64,000 bases of DNA from Bacteroides fragilis (GTDB taxonomy: Bacteria; Bacteroidota; Bacteroidia; Bacteroidales; Bacteroidaceae): assembly GCF_002849695.1 (NCBI RefSeq), contig NZ_CP018937.1, positions 868,001 through 932,000 of the forward strand. Reading direction: 5' to 3'. Shown in pieces: positions 17,609 to 26,604 of this stretch; position 1 is the stretch's first letter, and each line of letters begins with the position of its first letter. The notes beneath the pieces are model-generated. The model was not told the DNA's origin. It saw only the letters and a program-made list of their open reading frames with translations, and made no database searches. The translations under genes and the position numbers were made by a program.

Positions 17609-18670
17609 TTAATACCATTTCTTCTTACGGAAAAACCAGTATACGGCTGCGCCTACCAATATCATCAATATCCAGGCGTATACATATCCATACCGCCAGT
17701 CCAATTCGGGCATAATCTTGAAGTTCATTCCCCATACACCGACAAGAAAAGTCAACGGGATGAAGATGGTAGAAACAATGGTGAGCCGCTTCATGATGTC
17801 GTTCATCCGCAGATCATTGTTCGATATATAAAGGTCTACCAAAGACGATAACGTTTCCCGGCATATTTCGATTGTTTGCAATACGAATTGCAGATGGTCG
17901 TTGACATCATTGAAGAAGGCACGGTTCACTTTGTGCATCAGGGAGTTTTCCGCCCTCAACAGTTTGACGTATTGTTCTTTTAACGGAAGAATGGCTTTTT
18001 TCATCAGCATATATTGCCGGCGGAGTGCCTGTATCTGGATGCCGATGTCGTTTCCGTCACTGATGGTGAGTAGTTCTTCTTCCAGGTCTTCCAGCGAGTC
18101 GTCGATGGTGGATACGGTGGAAATGTAGTTTCCCATCACGCTGTTCAGCAAAACGCTGAGCAGGTAGTCACTTTGCCGGCTCCGGATTTTCAGTACGTCA
18201 TTGTGCAGGGCGGAGGTAACGTCATCGAAGAAGTCGGTTTCATTTTCCAGAAAGGTAAGCACAAAGTTGCTCCCTTGTATGATACACACCTGTTGCTGCT
18301 CCAATTCATCCATCTCATCTTCGGGGCTTGTTTCTTCTCTGTTGTTGAAGCGGAATATTTTCATGATCAGTACCGTATACTTGTCATGCTCTTCTATCTT
18401 TGTGGGATGTTCGGCATTCAGAATATCCTGAAGGGTAAGAAAGTCTATTTCGAAGTGGCTGCATATTTCGCGGATGAGCTCGGTATTCTGAAGCCCGTGT
18501 ATCTGCAGCCAGTTGATTTCTTCGTGGTTGAGTGCATTGGCTACAGCCTGGAAATCGGTGCCCGATACTTCCTGCATTTCGAGGGCATTGTAGGTACACA
18601 AATGCAGGTGAGTGGGAGTCTGGCTCTCACCGGTATAAACTAATCTTTCACTTAACAGGTTATTCTTCAT
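17609..18670 (-). CDS. corA: CorA magnesium/cobalt transporter
   Basis: A 353-residue inner-membrane divalent-cation channel. A large cytoplasmic domain (about 1-290) leads to two C-terminal membrane helices. The signature GMN motif is intact at 314-316 (GVWGMNF) between the helices, and the protein ends in the expected basic tail FRKKKWY. Length and layout match CorA. It starts 13 bases after the mutS2 stop on the same strand, so the two genes are almost certainly co-transcribed. Confidence 0.95.
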   Translation of the reverse strand: MKNNLLSERLVYTGESQTPTHLHLCTYNALEMQEVSGTDFQAVANALNHEEINWLQIHGLQNTELIREICSHFEIDFLTLQDILNAEHPTKIEEHDKYTVLIMKIFRFNNREETSPEDEMDELEQQQVCIIQGSNFVLTFLENETDFFDDVTSALHNDVLKIRSRQSDYLLSVLLNSVMGNYISTVSTIDDSLEDLEEELLTISDGNDIGIQIQALRRQYMLMKKAILPLKEQYVKLLRAENSLMHKVNRAFFNDVNDHLQFVLQTIEICRETLSSLVDLYISNNDLRMNDIMKRLTIVSTIFIPLTFLVGVWGMNFKIMPELDWRYGYVYAWILMILVGAAVYWFFRKKKWY

Positions 18671-18683
18671 ATTCTTTGTTCTT

Positions 18684-21182
18684 TTATGCCAAATCGACTA
18701 CCGTGATACCTGCTCCCCCAAATTGGACATGCTCGTCGGCGAAGTGACGGATACCCGGTACGGTTTGCAGATATTGGCGGATTAGGGTACGCAAAATTCC
18801 CGTTCCGGTTCCATGCAGAATACGTACCCGGCTCATACCGACCAGGATGGCGTCATCCACAAAATAGGTAACAGCCTGTAAGGCTTCGTCCCCCCGCATT
18901 CCCCGCACATCGATATCTTGCTTGAAGTTCAGCTTCTTCTCGTACATGCTGTCCTGGGTCTGGTTGCTGACAAAAGTGCTTTTAGCAGGCTCCTGTTTCT
19001 GAGGAGTTGCATTGCTTCGTTCCAACCGTTCCAGCTTTACGGTTGTTTTGATACTGCCGAAAGCTACGACTGCATTCTTTCCGTTGATCTCAAGCACTTC
19101 TCCGACAGAACTCTGCCCTTTGATGCGCACCGGACACCCTTCGGTGATGGGAGCTACTTGAGGAGTTTGCTGTGCAGCTTGTTGTTCTTTCGGAACATTC
19201 TGCTTTTTTTCTTTCTTCCGGTTTTGCTTTTCTTTCAGCTTTTCCATCTTTCGGGCTATCTTGTCCTCCTGTTCTTTGGAAGTCAGGCTGTCCATCGACT
19301 CGCGGAACTCTGCCAGTTCCTGACGGACGAGGCGTGTCTTTTCTTTTTCAGCCTGTGCCTCTTTAATGGTACGTATGGTATTCTCGATACGTGCGTTCGA
19401 TTCTTGCAATAACCGTTCGGCTTCTTCTTTGGCCTGGCGGATGATTTCCTTTCTCGACTTTTGCAACTCTTCCATTTCCGATTGATAACGGGCGATGGTT
19501 TCTTCCATCTGTTTTTCACGTTGACGGATGGTCTGGCGTTTGCCTTCCCAATAACGCTTGTCCCGCACAATGTCCTGCAAGTATTTGTCAGCATTGATGT
19601 ACTCGCTTCCCACTATTTCGGAAGCATCGGCAATGACATCTTCCGGTAAACCGATTTTCCGGGCTATCTCTACTGCGAAAGAACTTCCGGGATTACCGAT
19701 TTGAAGTTGGAACAGTGCCTGCATCAAGTGGCGGTCGTAGAGCATAGCTCCGTTTACCACACCTTCATGGTCTTCTGCAAAGTGCTTCAGATTTTGGTAG
19801 TGTGTAGTAATAACGCCGAAAGTATGCTTTATGTTGAATCGTTTCAGAACAGCTTCCGCAATGGCCCCGCCAATCTGGGGTTCTGTACCGCCTCCGAATT
19901 CATCGATCAGAATCAGGCTGCGTTCATTGCAACTCTTCATCATGATCTTCATGTTCGTCAGGTGGGAAGAGTAAGTGCTCAGGTCGTCTTCAATGGATTG
20001 TTCGTCGCCTATATCGATGAAGATGCTGCCGAACAGACCGGCGTGGCTGCGTTCGTGCATAGGTACCAGCATACCGCATTGTAACATGTATTGCAGCAGT
20101 CCTACGGTTTTCAGGCAGACTGATTTACCTCCGGCATTAGGGCCGGATATAATGAGGATGCGCTGTTTGGTACTCAGTTCTATATCCAGGGGAACTACCT
20201 TTTTTCCGTGCTTGGCAAGGGATAATTGCAGCAGTGGATGAACAGCCATGGTCCAATCCAGTAATTGTTCGTTTTCCAGACTGGGCTTGATGCTGCTGGT
20301 TTGAATGGCAAAGTAACTTTTGGCGCGAATGAAATCGATTTCGGCCAGAAATTCGTACGATTGGAGTATTTCCGGAATGGAAGGACGCAATGTATTGGAA
20401 AATGTGGTCAGGATACGGATGATCTCGCGACGCTCGTCTCCCTCCAGTTCGCGGATGCGGTTGTTGGCTTCTACCACTTCTGCCGGTTCGATGAATACAG
20501 TCTTACCACTGGCCGATTCATCATGGACGATACCTTTGATTTTGCGTTTCAGACCCGGAGCAACCGGAATTACCAATCGACCGTCGCGCATGGTCGGAGT
20601 AACGTCTTTATCCACATATCCGTCCGATTGAGCGTTACGCAGGATGCTGTTCAGCGAGCGTGAAATACTCCCCATCGTATTAGCCAATTCCCGGCGGATG
20701 CGTGACAGTTCGGTCGAGGCGTTGTCCTTGATTTTACCGTATTTGTCCAGAATGCCGTCTATCTTGGTGATAAGTTGCGGGAATACGGCAATATCTCCTG
20801 CGAGTCTTTTCAGGCTGGGGTAAGGGTGGTCGGATTCTTCTTCCTCGTTCCGTTGCAGAAAACGTACGATGTCGCGGATTGTCTCTAACGAACGCCGCAA
20901 GTCGAACAGTTCCTGTTCGTCCATGTACATGCCTTCTACCCGTACCCGTTTTAATGATGGACGGACATCGAAGAAAAACTGATCCGGGAAGTTATCTTCT
21001 TCTTGTATGATGCGGACAAACTCTGTGACTTGGTTCAGCAGTTCTTCAACAGTTTCAAATTGATCGGAGAAGTTCATTTCCGATACTCTCTCTTCTCCCA
21101 ACGTACTGAGACATTTGTCCTTTAATAATTGTCTGATCTGGTCGAATCCTATTTTTTGCTCAAAATTCTGGGGATATATCAT
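18684..21182 (-). CDS. mutS2: MutS2 family ATPase with Smr nuclease domain
   Basis: An 832-residue MutS2 protein. The MutS-like core and lever occupy about 1-290, and the ABC-type ATPase follows with Walker A ISGPNAGGKS and Walker B LILIDEFGGGTEPQIG. A long Lys/Glu-rich coiled coil runs through about 520-640, and a C-terminal Smr domain carries DIRGMRGDEAL and RILHGTGTGIL. MutS2 acts on branched DNA and collided ribosomes rather than in mismatch repair. Length is slightly above the norm (about 780) because of a Gln/Ala linker before Smr. It heads a mutS2-corA operon. Confidence 0.95.
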   Translation of the reverse strand: MIYPQNFEQKIGFDQIRQLLKDKCLSTLGEERVSEMNFSDQFETVEELLNQVTEFVRIIQEEDNFPDQFFFDVRPSLKRVRVEGMYMDEQELFDLRRSLETIRDIVRFLQRNEEEESDHPYPSLKRLAGDIAVFPQLITKIDGILDKYGKIKDNASTELSRIRRELANTMGSISRSLNSILRNAQSDGYVDKDVTPTMRDGRLVIPVAPGLKRKIKGIVHDESASGKTVFIEPAEVVEANNRIRELEGDERREIIRILTTFSNTLRPSIPEILQSYEFLAEIDFIRAKSYFAIQTSSIKPSLENEQLLDWTMAVHPLLQLSLAKHGKKVVPLDIELSTKQRILIISGPNAGGKSVCLKTVGLLQYMLQCGMLVPMHERSHAGLFGSIFIDIGDEQSIEDDLSTYSSHLTNMKIMMKSCNERSLILIDEFGGGTEPQIGGAIAEAVLKRFNIKHTFGVITTHYQNLKHFAEDHEGVVNGAMLYDRHLMQALFQLQIGNPGSSFAVEIARKIGLPEDVIADASEIVGSEYINADKYLQDIVRDKRYWEGKRQTIRQREKQMEETIARYQSEMEELQKSRKEIIRQAKEEAERLLQESNARIENTIRTIKEAQAEKEKTRLVRQELAEFRESMDSLTSKEQEDKIARKMEKLKEKQNRKKEKKQNVPKEQQAAQQTPQVAPITEGCPVRIKGQSSVGEVLEINGKNAVVAFGSIKTTVKLERLERSNATPQKQEPAKSTFVSNQTQDSMYEKKLNFKQDIDVRGMRGDEALQAVTYFVDDAILVGMSRVRILHGTGTGILRTLIRQYLQTVPGIRHFADEHVQFGGAGITVVDLA

Positions 21183-21228
21183 GTACTGTCTTATTTATCT
21201 GTATAACGCTTTAAGTTGAAATGTGCCG

Positions 21229-21236
21229 CAAAAATA
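21229..21236 (-). promoter_or_regulatory. mutS2 -7 box
   Basis: CAAAAATA on the plus strand reads TATTTTTG on the minus strand, an exact TAnnTTTG match 47-54 bases upstream of the mutS2 start. No clear -33 TTTG. Confidence 0.5.
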
Positions 21237-21267
21237 CGATTATTTCGCGAAAAAAAATGCCGAAACG

Positions 21268-21298
21268 TTTGCAGATTTGAAAATGATTCGTACCTTTG
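21268..21298 (+). promoter_or_regulatory. tRNA-Ser promoter
   Basis: TTTG (21268-21271), 19 bases, then TACCTTTG (21291-21298): a textbook Bacteroides sigma-ABfr promoter. Transcription should start near 21305, about 33 bases before the tRNA. Confidence 0.75.
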
Positions 21299-21337
21299 CA
21301 GCGCTTTAAGAGAAAAGCACTATTGAAAAGTAGTTTT

Positions 21338-21422
21338 GGAGAGGTGGCAGAGTGGTCGATTGCGGCGGTCTTGAAAACCGTTGTACTGCGAGGTACCCGG
21401 GGTTCGAATCCCTGTCTCTCCG
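21338..21422 (+). tRNA. tRNA-Ser (anticodon TGA)
   Basis: An 85-base cloverleaf. The acceptor arm GGAGAGG pairs with TCTCTCC (last pair G-T), with discriminator G at 21422. The anticodon loop CTTGAAA carries TGA at 21372-21374. A long variable arm (about TTGTACTGCGAGGTACC) marks it as class II, and the T arm reads CGGGGTTCGAATCCCTG. The 3' CCA is not encoded. The long variable arm and anticodon together identify serine, reading UCA and related codons. A perfect terminator follows at 21450. Confidence 0.96.
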
Positions 21423-21449
21423 CAAACTTATCGGATGGTAAGTGGATAA

Positions 21450-21482
21450 AAAGCCTACAAGTTCACAACTTGTAGGCTTTTT
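21450..21482 (+). terminator. Intrinsic terminator of tRNA-Ser
   Basis: AAAGCCTACAAGTT pairs perfectly (14 bp) with AACTTGTAGGCTTT across a 3-base loop, ending in a run of five Ts. Confidence 0.8.
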
Positions 21483-21608
21483 ACTATTTATACTTTTTAT
21501 TTCCAGAACACCTGAGTGAATAAAAAGGTATAATAATGCTACCATTTTATAATCAGACATTGCCGTATTGATGGAAATTATATTATTTTGACCGGTAGAA
21601 AATAAGCT

Positions 21609-23993
21609 ATGAGACTCACAGACCCTAAATGCAAATACATTTTTGCCTTCATTCTTTTATTGGGGGTCTTCTTATGTGGGTATAATTCCAAACAGTGGTA
21701 TGTCACAAATCATCGGATTAAAAAAAACATTTCTCTTATTTATTCTTGTTCAAAAGATAAAATCGGGCATGGACGCTTTGAAGAACTTGTAAAACAAGAG
21801 TTTAAAGCGCAGGGTATAGAGCCTGTGTTTGATGAATTTTACCTTGATTGTGACCGTTTCGACCAGAAAGTCGAAATGGAACATATAGGTAATTATCTTG
21901 AAATTCTGAAAACTAAGCCGATAGATCTTATTTTAGCGGTAGGGGACCAAGCTGCTTTTTCTTTGTTATCGACCCGTCATCGCCTTCTCTATTCTATTCC
22001 TGTGGTAGCCTGCAACGTGCATTTCCCTGATGAAAATCTTATAAAAGAGTATGAATCCAGAAAGGTATATGTGTTGAGAGATGCTCCGGACTTTAAACGC
22101 AATATGGATTTTATAAAGTCTTTGCAACCCCATGTAAATATGGAGATTGTTTATAATATTGATTTAACTGCTCTTGGGCATAAATCTTTTGACTTGCTGA
22201 ATCGGGTTATCGACAGAAAGAATGTGCAGATTTGGGGGCATAAGTCAGCGTTTTCTATGGAGTATGAATACAAGGAAATGAGAGAAATGATAGAGTATTA
22301 CAGTCTGATGCCTGCTGTCGCAAATCATAAATCAGAAAAGGAGGAACTGACTGTGAGCCTCTGCCCTTTCCGGTACATAAAAGGTGCTTCTTTGCTTGTT
22401 ATGATGGAAAATTCGAAATCTGAGCAAGAGAGGAAGGCATTCTTACTTGATAAATTTGATCTGGTATCGCTTCCGATAGTAAATGCTCTGAATATACCTT
22501 CTTTCAGTTGTGTACGCGAGGGATTTGGAGATGGGAGTAAAATTGTAGGTGGTTATATGGCTACTGAAGAGATCTCTGCACAAGCTGTTACCGGTTTATC
22601 CGTCCGGCTAATGAATAAAGAGAAAATAGGTATGCCTAAGATAAGGGATCTGGAGAAAGAGTATGTGCTGGATTGGAGTGTCTTTTCGTCCTATAATGGT
22701 TATGATATTGGAAATGTGGCAAAGGATGTGCGTATTATTAATTATCCGTTCTATGACCATTACCGAAAGGAGGTTTATTTATTGGGTGTGCTATTTATTC
22801 TTGCATTCATTTTCATATCAATCAGCCTGTTGCGTACACGCCGACGTTCTCTGATAGAACGTAAGAACTTACAAATATTGGAAGAAGCACACAAACGGTT
22901 GACTCTTTCTGCCGACGGAGGGCAGATTTCATTATGGAATATGCAGGGAGATGACATTGAGTTTGATGATAATTATACGCGTCTGACAGGTATGGGAAAA
23001 AGAAGGGTTAAGAGAAGCACCTTTTTAGAGTATGTACATCCCGATGATTCTCAGTTATTGAGTTCTTTTTACGGAGCACTTTACAAATCTCCGGGCATGC
23101 AAATACAACGGGCACGTTTTTGTTTTGATGAAACGGAAGAATATCAATGGTACGAATTGCGCTGCCGGAGTCTGAAAGATGTAGAAGGCGAGATGATGCT
23201 GGCAGGTATCATGCAGAATATTCAGGAGGCGGTAGAACGTGAGCATCAGTTGATTCTGGCTAAACAAATGGCTGAGAAAGCTGAATTGAAACAATCTTTC
23301 CTTAATAATATGAGTCATGAAATTCGTACCCCGCTCAATGCAATTGTCGGATTTACGAATGTGTTGATAGGCGAAGGTTCCGAAGAGATAGATCCGGATG
23401 AAAAGGCAAGTATGCTTGATATCATCAATCATAATAATGAATTGCTTTTGAAGCTTATTAATGATGTGCTGGAAATATCCCGTCTGGACTCCGGAAGTCT
23501 GGATTTCGAAATAAAGGAATGGGATATGACAGAGATTATGAAAGAGATTTATCTGACGTATCAGCCGTTAATTCAGCCTTCCTTGCAGTTTCATCTTGAA
23601 TTGGGTAATCCGGTTCCTTTACTTGTGCATATTGATCGTTTCCGTTTTACTCAGGTTATCTCCAACTTTTTGAATAATGCAAATAAGTTTACTCAAAATG
23701 GTCATATAATATTGGGATGCAAAGTGGACGAAGAACATCATGAAGTTTGTATATATGTAAAAGATACCGGTAAGGGAATCGATGAAAAGGAACTTATGAT
23801 GATTTTTGACCGTTTTTATAAAACAGACGAATTTGAACAGGGAAGCGGTCTTGGACTTGCTATTTCTAAAGTTATTATCGAGCGATTGTCAGGGCGTATA
23901 GAAGTGCATTCAGAGAAGGGGAAAGGCAGCTGTTTTGCAGTGATTTTATCATTGGTGGATGTACGGAAGGACCATTTGGATGAGCTTTTATAA
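21609..23993 (+). CDS. Membrane sensor histidine kinase with periplasmic-binding-like sensor
   Basis: A 794-residue orphan histidine kinase. An N-terminal membrane segment (about 10-27) leads to a large periplasmic region (about 45-385) resembling ABC-transporter substrate-binding proteins (DLILAVGDQAAFSLLS, SIPVVACNVHFPD). A second membrane segment lies at about 393-412. A PAS-like domain covers about 430-540, HisKA has the phosphoacceptor H570 in NNMSHEIRTPLNA, and the ATPase domain has an N box (SNFLNNANKFT), G1 (VKDTGKGI) and G2 (GSGLGLAISK). There is no receiver domain and no response-regulator gene beside it. It is convergent with gcvT. Confidence 0.9.
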   Translation: MRLTDPKCKYIFAFILLLGVFLCGYNSKQWYVTNHRIKKNISLIYSCSKDKIGHGRFEELVKQEFKAQGIEPVFDEFYLDCDRFDQKVEMEHIGNYLEILKTKPIDLILAVGDQAAFSLLSTRHRLLYSIPVVACNVHFPDENLIKEYESRKVYVLRDAPDFKRNMDFIKSLQPHVNMEIVYNIDLTALGHKSFDLLNRVIDRKNVQIWGHKSAFSMEYEYKEMREMIEYYSLMPAVANHKSEKEELTVSLCPFRYIKGASLLVMMENSKSEQERKAFLLDKFDLVSLPIVNALNIPSFSCVREGFGDGSKIVGGYMATEEISAQAVTGLSVRLMNKEKIGMPKIRDLEKEYVLDWSVFSSYNGYDIGNVAKDVRIINYPFYDHYRKEVYLLGVLFILAFIFISISLLRTRRRSLIERKNLQILEEAHKRLTLSADGGQISLWNMQGDDIEFDDNYTRLTGMGKRRVKRSTFLEYVHPDDSQLLSSFYGALYKSPGMQIQRARFCFDETEEYQWYELRCRSLKDVEGEMMLAGIMQNIQEAVEREHQLILAKQMAEKAELKQSFLNNMSHEIRTPLNAIVGFTNVLIGEGSEEIDPDEKASMLDIINHNNELLLKLINDVLEISRLDSGSLDFEIKEWDMTEIMKEIYLTYQPLIQPSLQFHLELGNPVPLLVHIDRFRFTQVISNFLNNANKFTQNGHIILGCKVDEEHHEVCIYVKDTGKGIDEKELMMIFDRFYKTDEFEQGSGLGLAISKVIIERLSGRIEVHSEKGKGSCFAVILSLVDVRKDHLDELL

Positions 23994-24071
23994 AGTGTCG
24001 TGGTGGGTGATCCGCTTGATCTGATTCAGCGGGGTCGGTTTCATGATAGTGTACCCTCTGTACTTACATAA

Positions 24072-24107
24072 AAATCCCCCTCTGTCCTTTGAGGCAGAGA
24101 GGGATTT
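24072..24107. terminator. Terminator hairpin between the kinase gene and gcvT
   Basis: AAATCCCCCTCTG (24072-24084) pairs with CAGAGAGGGATTT (24095-24107) with one mismatch. It lies between convergent gene ends, with an A run on the left side that gives Ts on the minus strand. Confidence 0.6.
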
Positions 24108-24129
24108 CAACTTATTATTTTCTCAATGT

Positions 24130-25215
24130 TTATTTACGGAAAGGCGGTTTTACTACCACAGCTTTCAGCTTACGGCCACGCATATCGATGCATATCTCCG
24201 TACCGCCCTTGCTATATTCAGGCTTTACATATCCCATGCCAATACCGATTTTACGGGTTGGAGACATTGTGCCTGAAGTCACAATCCCGATCTTATCACC
24301 TTCGGCTGTTACCAGTTCGTAACCATGTCGGGGAATACCACGGTCGATCATTTCAAAACCTACCAGTTTGCGGACTGTGCCCTCAGCCTTCTGTTTTTCA
24401 AGCATTGGGCGATTTGTAAAGTTCTTGCCATCCACGAATTTAGTAATCCAACCAAGTCCGGCTTCAATAGGAGAGGTAGTGTCATCCAGATCATTGCCAT
24501 ACAGGCAAAATCCCATTTCAAGTCGAAGTGTGTCACGTGCGCCAAGTCCTATCGGCTTAATGCCAAACTCGGCTCCTGCTTCGAAAACGGCATTCCAGAT
24601 CTTTATGGCAGCATCAGGATAGAAATAAAGTTCAAATCCACCGGCTCCGGTATATCCCGTGTTAGAAATAATCACATTTTTCTCACCGGCAAACTCACCA
24701 ACCTTAAATGTATAATAAGGAATATCGGAAAGGTTAATGTCTGTCAACTTTTGCAGAGCTTGAATAGCTTTCGGACCTTGTACGGCGAGTTGCGCCATAT
24801 TATCAGAAGAATTTTCCAGTTCGGCTCCTTCTGTATTGTGAGAGACGCACCAATTCCAGTCTTTCTCTATGTTTGAAGCGTTGACAACCAATAAATACTT
24901 TTCCGGTTCATATTGATAGACCAGCAGGTCATCAACAATACCGCCGTCTTCATTCGGAAAACAGGTATATTGAATTTTGCCCGGCACTAAAGCTGCCACG
25001 TTATTTGAGGTCACTTTCTGCAAAAAAGCCAATGCATGAGGCCCTTTCACCCAAAATTCACCCATGTGGGAGACATCGAAAACACCGACACTATTACAGA
25101 CAGTAAGGTGTTCGTCAATGATACCGGTATATTCAATAGGCATGTTATATCCTGCAAACTCGTGCATCTTAGCACCAAGTGCGATATGTTTCTCGGTAAA
25201 TGGAGTGGTTTTCAT
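24130..25215 (-). CDS. gcvT: Glycine cleavage system T protein (aminomethyltransferase)
   Basis: A 361-residue tetrahydrofolate-dependent aminomethyltransferase, releasing ammonia and forming methylene-THF from the lipoyl-bound intermediate. Family hallmarks: an N-terminal [16 protein letters not shown] segment, [16 protein letters not shown], the folate-contacting [16 protein letters not shown] and [19 protein letters not shown]. The C-terminal beta-barrel has VTSGTMSPT. Length is normal (about 362). gcvH, gcvP and lpd are not in this window. It lies 33 bases downstream of pepT on the same strand, so co-transcription is likely. Confidence 0.96.
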   Translation of the reverse strand: MKTTPFTEKHIALGAKMHEFAGYNMPIEYTGIIDEHLTVCNSVGVFDVSHMGEFWVKGPHALAFLQKVTSNNVAALVPGKIQYTCFPNEDGGIVDDLLVYQYEPEKYLLVVNASNIEKDWNWCVSHNTEGAELENSSDNMAQLAVQGPKAIQALQKLTDINLSDIPYYTFKVGEFAGEKNVIISNTGYTGAGGFELYFYPDAAIKIWNAVFEAGAEFGIKPIGLGARDTLRLEMGFCLYGNDLDDTTSPIEAGLGWITKFVDGKNFTNRPMLEKQKAEGTVRKLVGFEMIDRGIPRHGYELVTAEGDKIGIVTSGTMSPTRKIGIGMGYVKPEYSKGGTEICIDMRGRKLKAVVVKPPFRK

Positions 25216-25248
25216 GAAATGAGAATTTAAGAATTATATAAATAATGA

Positions 25249-26472
25249 TTATTTAGAAGCTACAAGTTCAGCAATCTTCACAATGACTTTCATTGCCTTT
25301 TCCATGTTCTGGATCGGAACAAATTCATAGCGGCCATGGAAGTTCAGCCCACCTGCAAAGATGTTAGGACAGGGTAAACCTTTGAATGACAATTGGGCTC
25401 CATCCGTTCCTCCACGAATTGGTTTCACATTCGGCTTCACGCCTACAGCTTCCATTGCGGCAAAAGCAGTATCGATAATATGCATCACAGGCTCAATCTT
25501 TTCTCGCATATTATAGTATTGGTCACGCAACTCAAGAGTGGCGGTACCTTTACCAAACTCTGCGTTGATCTTGTTTACCAGATGCTCTATTTCTTTCTTG
25601 CGATCTTCAAATTTATTGCGATCATGGTCACGGATGATATAGGATACAGTACTCTGCTCTACATCCCCCTGGATACCGATAAGATGATAGAATCCTTCGT
25701 ATCCGGAAGTATGTTCCGGAGTTTCATGCCGGGGAAGCATGGTGATGAATTGGTTGGCTATGCGAATAGAGTTAATCATTTTATGTTTCGCATATCCCGG
25801 ATGTACATTACGTCCCTTAAAAATGATTTTGGCAGCAGCGGCATTAAAGTTTTCAAACTCCAATTCCCCGACTTCTCCTCCATCCATCGTATAAGCCCAT
25901 TCACATCCGAATTTCTGAACATCAAACTTATGGGCACCTTCACCTATTTCTTCATCCGGATTGAAACCGATCCGGATTTTGCCATGTTTAATTTCGGGAT
26001 GTTCTTGCAGATAGACAACGGCTGATACAATCTCGGCAATACCTGCTTTGTCGTCTGCTCCTAATAAGGTTTTACCATTGGTGACAATCAGATCTTCTCC
26101 TTTGTGATCAAGCAATTCGGGAAATTGAGCCGGTGAAAGCACAATGTTTTCTTCGGTACAGAGTACAATATCCGAACCATCATATTTTTCTACAATGCGT
26201 GGAGTTACATTTTTTCCACTCATGTCGGGACTCGTATCCATATGTGCTATGAAACCGATAACAGGTACTTCCTTGTCTGTATTGGCCGGCAATGTTGCAA
26301 AAAGATAACCGTTTTCATCCAATGTTATATCTTCTAACCCCAAAGACTCTAATTCGGACTTTAGATATTCGGCAAATACCATCTGTCCCGGAGTACTGGG
26401 AGTAAGTCTTGTCAGTTCGTCCGACTGTGTGTCAAAGCTTACATACTTTAAAAAACGTTCTACTAAATTCAT
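25249..26472 (-). CDS. pepT: Peptidase T (tripeptide aminopeptidase, M20B)
   Basis: A 407-residue cytoplasmic dizinc aminopeptidase releasing the N-terminal residue from tripeptides. Metal and catalytic motifs of the M20 family are intact: [36 protein letters not shown] and [12 protein letters not shown], with the late [13 protein letters not shown] and the metal-ligand His in [11 protein letters not shown]. Length matches E. coli PepT (408). It is followed closely by gcvT. Just upstream is the terminator of the PurF-like gene, so pepT needs its own promoter; a near-consensus TACCTTTA (minus strand) lies at about 26519-26526. Confidence 0.96.
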   Translation of the reverse strand: MNLVERFLKYVSFDTQSDELTRLTPSTPGQMVFAEYLKSELESLGLEDITLDENGYLFATLPANTDKEVPVIGFIAHMDTSPDMSGKNVTPRIVEKYDGSDIVLCTEENIVLSPAQFPELLDHKGEDLIVTNGKTLLGADDKAGIAEIVSAVVYLQEHPEIKHGKIRIGFNPDEEIGEGAHKFDVQKFGCEWAYTMDGGEVGELEFENFNAAAAKIIFKGRNVHPGYAKHKMINSIRIANQFITMLPRHETPEHTSGYEGFYHLIGIQGDVEQSTVSYIIRDHDRNKFEDRKKEIEHLVNKINAEFGKGTATLELRDQYYNMREKIEPVMHIIDTAFAAMEAVGVKPNVKPIRGGTDGAQLSFKGLPCPNIFAGGLNFHGRYEFVPIQNMEKAMKVIVKIAELVASK

Positions 26473-26525
26473 ATCATTAAGAATTAATAATTTGCTAATC
26501 TATTATTTTTCACGCCTGTAAAGGT

Positions 26526-26569
26526 AAAAAAAGAGCCGTGAACTGCCAAGCAATTCACGGCTCTTTTTT
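26526..26569 (-). terminator. Intrinsic terminator after the PurF-like gene
   Basis: GAGCCGTGAA (26533-26542) pairs perfectly with TTCACGGCTC (26554-26563). It is flanked by an A run on the left and a T run on the right, so it can work in both directions. Both flanking genes are on the minus strand, so its main role is to end the PurF-like transcript. Confidence 0.8.
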
Positions 26570-26604
26570 AATACATTATTCTATATTTAGTCACTAATAG
26601 CTAC

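Noticed and set aside
21338..21422. tRNA-Ser as an integration site for a mobile element
   Set aside because: No integrase, direct repeat of the tRNA 3' end or mobile-element genes follow it; the neighbour is a sensor kinase.
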